From Deltaproteobacteria bacterium (lineage in GTDB: Bacteria > Desulfobacterota > Desulfobacteria > Desulfobacterales > SURF-15), in NCBI GenBank assembly GCA_024644775.1, contig JAHEHB010000198.1, forward strand, positions 1 through 9,496: a DNA stretch of 9,496 nucleotides. Direction: 5' to 3'. The notes beneath the pieces are model-generated. The model worked only from the letters and a program-made list of their open reading frames with translations. It ran no database searches and was not told the DNA's origin. Position numbers and translations under genes: made by a program. The stretch's first letter is position 1. Each line of letters opens with the position of its first letter. Positions 7,777 through 9,496 of the stretch are shown piece after piece.

Positions 7777-7811
7777 AATCGCATCATATTTGCGAAGGAT
7801 TTAACTAACAA
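7777..7811 (-). promoter_or_regulatory. Predicted sigma70-type promoter for the mfd transcription unit
   Basis: Read on the minus strand, TTGTTA (7811-7806) and TATGAT (7788-7783) are separated by exactly 17 nt. They match the consensus -35 and -10 at 4/6 and 5/6 positions. An A/T-rich stretch (7811-7819) lies upstream of the -35. The expected start site is near 7776. The transcript would cross the whole tRNA-Thr gene in antisense before reaching the mfd start at 7651. It is the best promoter-like sequence I see upstream of mfd. Not experimentally shown. Confidence 0.55.
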
Positions 7812-7820
7812 AATATTTTC

Positions 7821-7893
7821 GCCACCAAGACACCAAGGCACAAAGTTAAATTATAATAACCAGTTATTTTTTGTGTCTCAGTGCCTTTGTGGC
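7821..7893. repeat. Imperfect inverted repeat of the CCACCAAGACACC / GGTGTCTTTGTGG kind
   Basis: The left arm 7821-7844 (GCCACCAAGACACC then AAGGCACAAA) and right arm 7870-7893 (TTTGTGTCTCAGTGCC then TTTGTGGC) are complementary at 19 of 24 positions. They flank an A/T-rich core with a perfect small hairpin, AATAAC-CA-GTTATT (7855-7868), followed by T's. Similar sequences are, as far as I remember, common between genes in many environmental bacteria, including Desulfobacterota. It could act as a weak terminator for the tRNA on the plus strand. Its start lies 10 bp from the mfd -35 box. Confidence 0.75.
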
Positions 7894-8011
7894 TATTCTT
7901 TCCGGTTTATCCGGGCTAGGTAAATACAAGGTGTATCCAGTTATATACCGAAATTAATTATTATAACAGACAGGTATACTCCACTTCAACGATGAAATTA
8001 CGAATGGAATC

Positions 8012-8143
8012 ATGAAAGAACTTGACGATAACAAATTGCGGGCTGAAATTGATGAAATAACGAAACGCGTAGAAATAATTATGAGCAAGATCGAAACGTG
8101 CGACACTGTTGAATCAAACGAAGCCGAGCAAGACAAAAATTAG
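8012..8143 (+). CDS. Possible small ORF of 43 codons, unrecognised (perhaps a gene-end remnant)
   Basis: A plus-strand frame from ATG 8012 to TAG 8141-8143 encodes a charged, helix-forming peptide beginning MKELDDNKLRAEIDEITKRV, with one Cys and an acidic tail. The same frame is open back to 7967, just after a stop, and reads TGILHFNDEITNGI before the Met. That stretch looks protein-like but lacks a normal start codon, so this may be the 3' end of a decayed gene. A seven-codon frame (ATG 7992) ends in a TGA that overlaps the ATG, which would allow translational coupling. The pre-ATG sequence has only TGGA, too close for a good ribosome site. A -10-like TATACT (7975-7980) lacks a -35. No family was recognised. 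The base composition is more A-rich than the repeats to its right. Confidence 0.3.
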   Translation: MKELDDNKLRAEIDEITKRVEIIMSKIETCDTVESNEAEQDKN

Positions 8144-8148
8144 TAAAG

Positions 8149-8214
8149 ATCCGGATCCAAAGGGCTCGGCTTTGGTCCACCCCGGAGGGGTGATATGCAT
8201 GGTAACGTTTACCA
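8149..8214. repeat. Cluster of four adjacent short palindromes
   Basis: In 66 bp there are GATCCGGATC (8149-8158), CCAAAG-7nt-CTTTGG (8157-8175), CACCCC-GGA-GGGGTG (8178-8192) and TGGTAA-CGT-TTACCA (8200-8214). All stems are perfect. None ends in a T-run, so they are not typical terminators. Confidence 0.7.
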
Positions 8215-8450
8215 GCAGTGATAAGGTTTTCCGCCAAGGCGGATCGGGTGTCAGCAACCGAATTCGACCCGCTGTGTCGCAGTCGCTCGTGGAATGAACA
8301 ATTTTTCACCGAGGTAGGCCTTCAGTTTCTGCCAACGGCAACCAGATTGAACGTCGAATCCGCCGGCGGATCGAATATGGATGGTGCTACGCTTTATCTA
8401 ATTTTAAACAAACGAATCATGCTGGAAACATTATCGATAGACTGCAAGCC

Positions 8451-8510
8451 TTCGGCATGAGCTCAGGCCGAATGTAGCTCATGTTGAAGCCTGCTGAGTC
8501 AAATGCCGAA
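8451..8510. repeat. Overlapping hairpins at the centre of the repeat block
   Basis: CATGAGCT (8456-8463) pairs with AGCTCATG (8476-8483). TTCGGCAT (8451-8458) pairs with ATGCCGAA (8503-8510). The two 8-bp stems share CAT at 8456-8458, so they are nearly nested and could form one extended structure. A further small hairpin, TGGCT-TTAT-AGCCA, lies at 8527-8540. Confidence 0.65.
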
Positions 8511-8695
8511 AGATGGTCTCGCTCTTTGGCTTTATAGCCAATTTAGCGAAGGAAGCCCGCTCCAGTCATTTTTAAATTGACAGGATTCATTCATTCGATG
8601 TTCGATGTTGGATCCGCCTGAGGCGGATTCGACGTTCATGAGTTTCTTTTTCTGATTAAATTGTCCGCTTTTCAGGCCAGCGGCAACGCTTGTAT

Positions 8696-8747
8696 GAAAC
8701 TTCATCGAAGTTTCTTCTTCGATCAAACTGGCCATTGCAGTGGCCAG
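8696..8747. repeat. Two mutually exclusive hairpins plus a palindrome
   Basis: GAAACTTC-ATC-GAAGTTTC (8696-8714, 8-bp perfect stem) overlaps ATCGAA...TTCGAT (8704-8723, 6-bp stem), so only one can form at a time. CTGGCCA-TTGCAG-TGGCCAG (8728-8747, 7-bp stem) follows. No gene is attached to them. They lie inside the right half of the composite repeat. Confidence 0.6.
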
Positions 8748-8839
8748 CGGTTGGGCTGAAACCTGATCCGCCTCGGCGGAAAACCAAGAACAGATTTGAT
8801 CTATAGAAGAGCCGATCATATCTGACCCCCGCAAGACGG

Positions 8840-8870
8840 GATCTTCGACTGGCATAGAAGATCAGTTTTT
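8840..8870 (+). terminator. Possible weak intrinsic terminator on the plus strand
   Basis: GATCTTC (8840-8846) and GAAGATC (8857-8863) form a 7-bp stem with a 10-nt loop, followed by AG and five T's (8866-8870). A smaller CCCG/CGGG hairpin lies just before (8828-8840). It could stop plus-strand transcription before it runs into the rRNA operon. The stem is short and A/T-mixed, so the call is tentative. Confidence 0.35.
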
Positions 8871-8882
8871 CAATTTTGGAAT

Positions 8883-8916
8883 AAAAAAACCCGAGACTCT
8901 TTCGAGCCTCGGGTTT
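8883..8916 (-). terminator. Rho-independent terminator of the rRNA operon
   Basis: Read on the minus strand, a 12-bp stem AACCCGAGGCTC / GAGTCTCGGGTT with one G-U pair and a GAAA tetraloop (8900-8903) is followed by a run of T's (8889-8883). It starts about 9 nt after the 5S 3' end. This is a strong, textbook structure that fits the end of an rrn operon and shields the region to the left from rRNA read-through. Confidence 0.93.
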
Positions 8917-8924
8917 AAGAAGCA

Positions 8925-9042
<118 letters not shown>

Positions 9043-9109
9043 ACTTTATTTATTATTCAATCTGGATATAACCACATAAAAACGTTCAGTCATTTGTGTC
9101 AAAAAAAAG
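9043..9109 (-). other. 23S-5S internal spacer
   Basis: A roughly 67-nt A/T-rich spacer between the 23S 3' end and 5S. It contains a run of eight A's on the plus strand (9101-9108). No tRNA is present. It would be removed during rRNA processing. Confidence 0.8.

Positions 9110-9496
<387 letters not shown>

Larger units (their letters stand above)
8225..8785. repeat. Composite repeat block with nested inverted arms
   Basis: The outer arms are 8225-8260 (plus) and 8748-8785 (minus). Both read GGTTTTCCGCC, then AGGCGGATC, then TCAGC and AACCG, with three substitutions and a 2-nt indel over 36-38 nt. The inner arms are 8348-8372 (plus) and 8611-8638 (minus). Both read TGAACGTCGAATCCGCC and GGCGGATC, identical except for a 3-nt insertion in the right copy. 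The order is outer, inner, centre, inner, outer. This is as if two copies of one repeat unit faced each other, although the sequence between arms is mostly dissimilar (87 versus 109 nt). No transposase and no target-site duplication were seen. It may be a MITE-like or REP-like structure. Confidence 0.75.
8144..8882. other. Gene-free region built of hairpins and dispersed repeats
   Basis: About 740 bp separate the small frame from the rRNA operon terminator. Open frames on both strands here are short, overlap one another, lack ribosome sites and run through the palindromes described separately, so I call none of them genes. The content is a hairpin cluster (8149-8214), a block bounded by inverted arms (8225-8785) and a possible plus-strand terminator (8840-8870). 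Confidence 0.7.

Noticed and set aside
8218..8460. 80-codon plus-strand frame
   Set aside because: It crosses both left repeat arms. Its VESAGGSN stretch is shared with the opposite-strand repeat copy, which points to repeat-derived sequence, not a gene.

Overview
The window looks like chromosomal housekeeping DNA from a Gram-negative bacterium, most likely a sulfate-reducer relative in Desulfobacterota (Desulfobacterales-like). I infer this from gene order, from the 23S/5S rRNA ends as I remember them, and from the intergenic repeats. Exact taxonomy would need an rRNA or protein search. No complete novel multi-gene system is visible. The less ordinary material lies in the 1.1 kb between a tRNA gene and the rRNA operon, in the promoter arrangement of mfd, and in a repeat expansion inside recO.

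Layout, left to right. Six protein genes run leftwards on the minus strand. In order of transcription they are mfd (7651-4139), a SurA-like chaperone (4034-3048), a RodZ-like membrane protein with an HTH (3025-2300), recO (2231-1431), a GHMP-family small-molecule kinase (1345-290), and the 5' part of glyQ (270 to the window edge). The gaps are 104, 22, 68, 85 and 19 bp. No convincing terminator was seen between them, so they could form one long transcription unit. They cover transcription-coupled repair (Mfd), recombination repair (RecO), periplasmic folding (SurA), an envelope or cell-shape factor (RodZ-like), a sugar kinase and translation (GlyQ).

At 7682-7757 a complete tRNA-Thr (anticodon CGT, CCA encoded) lies on the plus strand, divergent from mfd and only 30 bp from its start. 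A good sigma70-type promoter on the minus strand lies beyond the tRNA (-35 at 7806-7811, -10 at 7783-7788). The mfd leader would therefore contain the full antisense of the tRNA.

From 7758 to 8882 I see no convincing gene apart from a weak 43-codon frame at 8012-8143. The region holds a 73-bp imperfect inverted repeat (7821-7893), a cluster of small hairpins (8149-8214), and a roughly 560-bp block bounded by inverted 36-38 nt arms with a second inverted pair nested inside (8225-8785). All four arms carry the same TCCGCC/GGCGGA palindrome. This looks like a nest of dispersed, non-coding repeats.

At the right end is the distal part of an rRNA operon on the minus strand: the 3' end of 23S rRNA (9110 to the window edge), a spacer of about 67 nt, 5S rRNA (8925-9042) and a strong intrinsic terminator (8883-8916).
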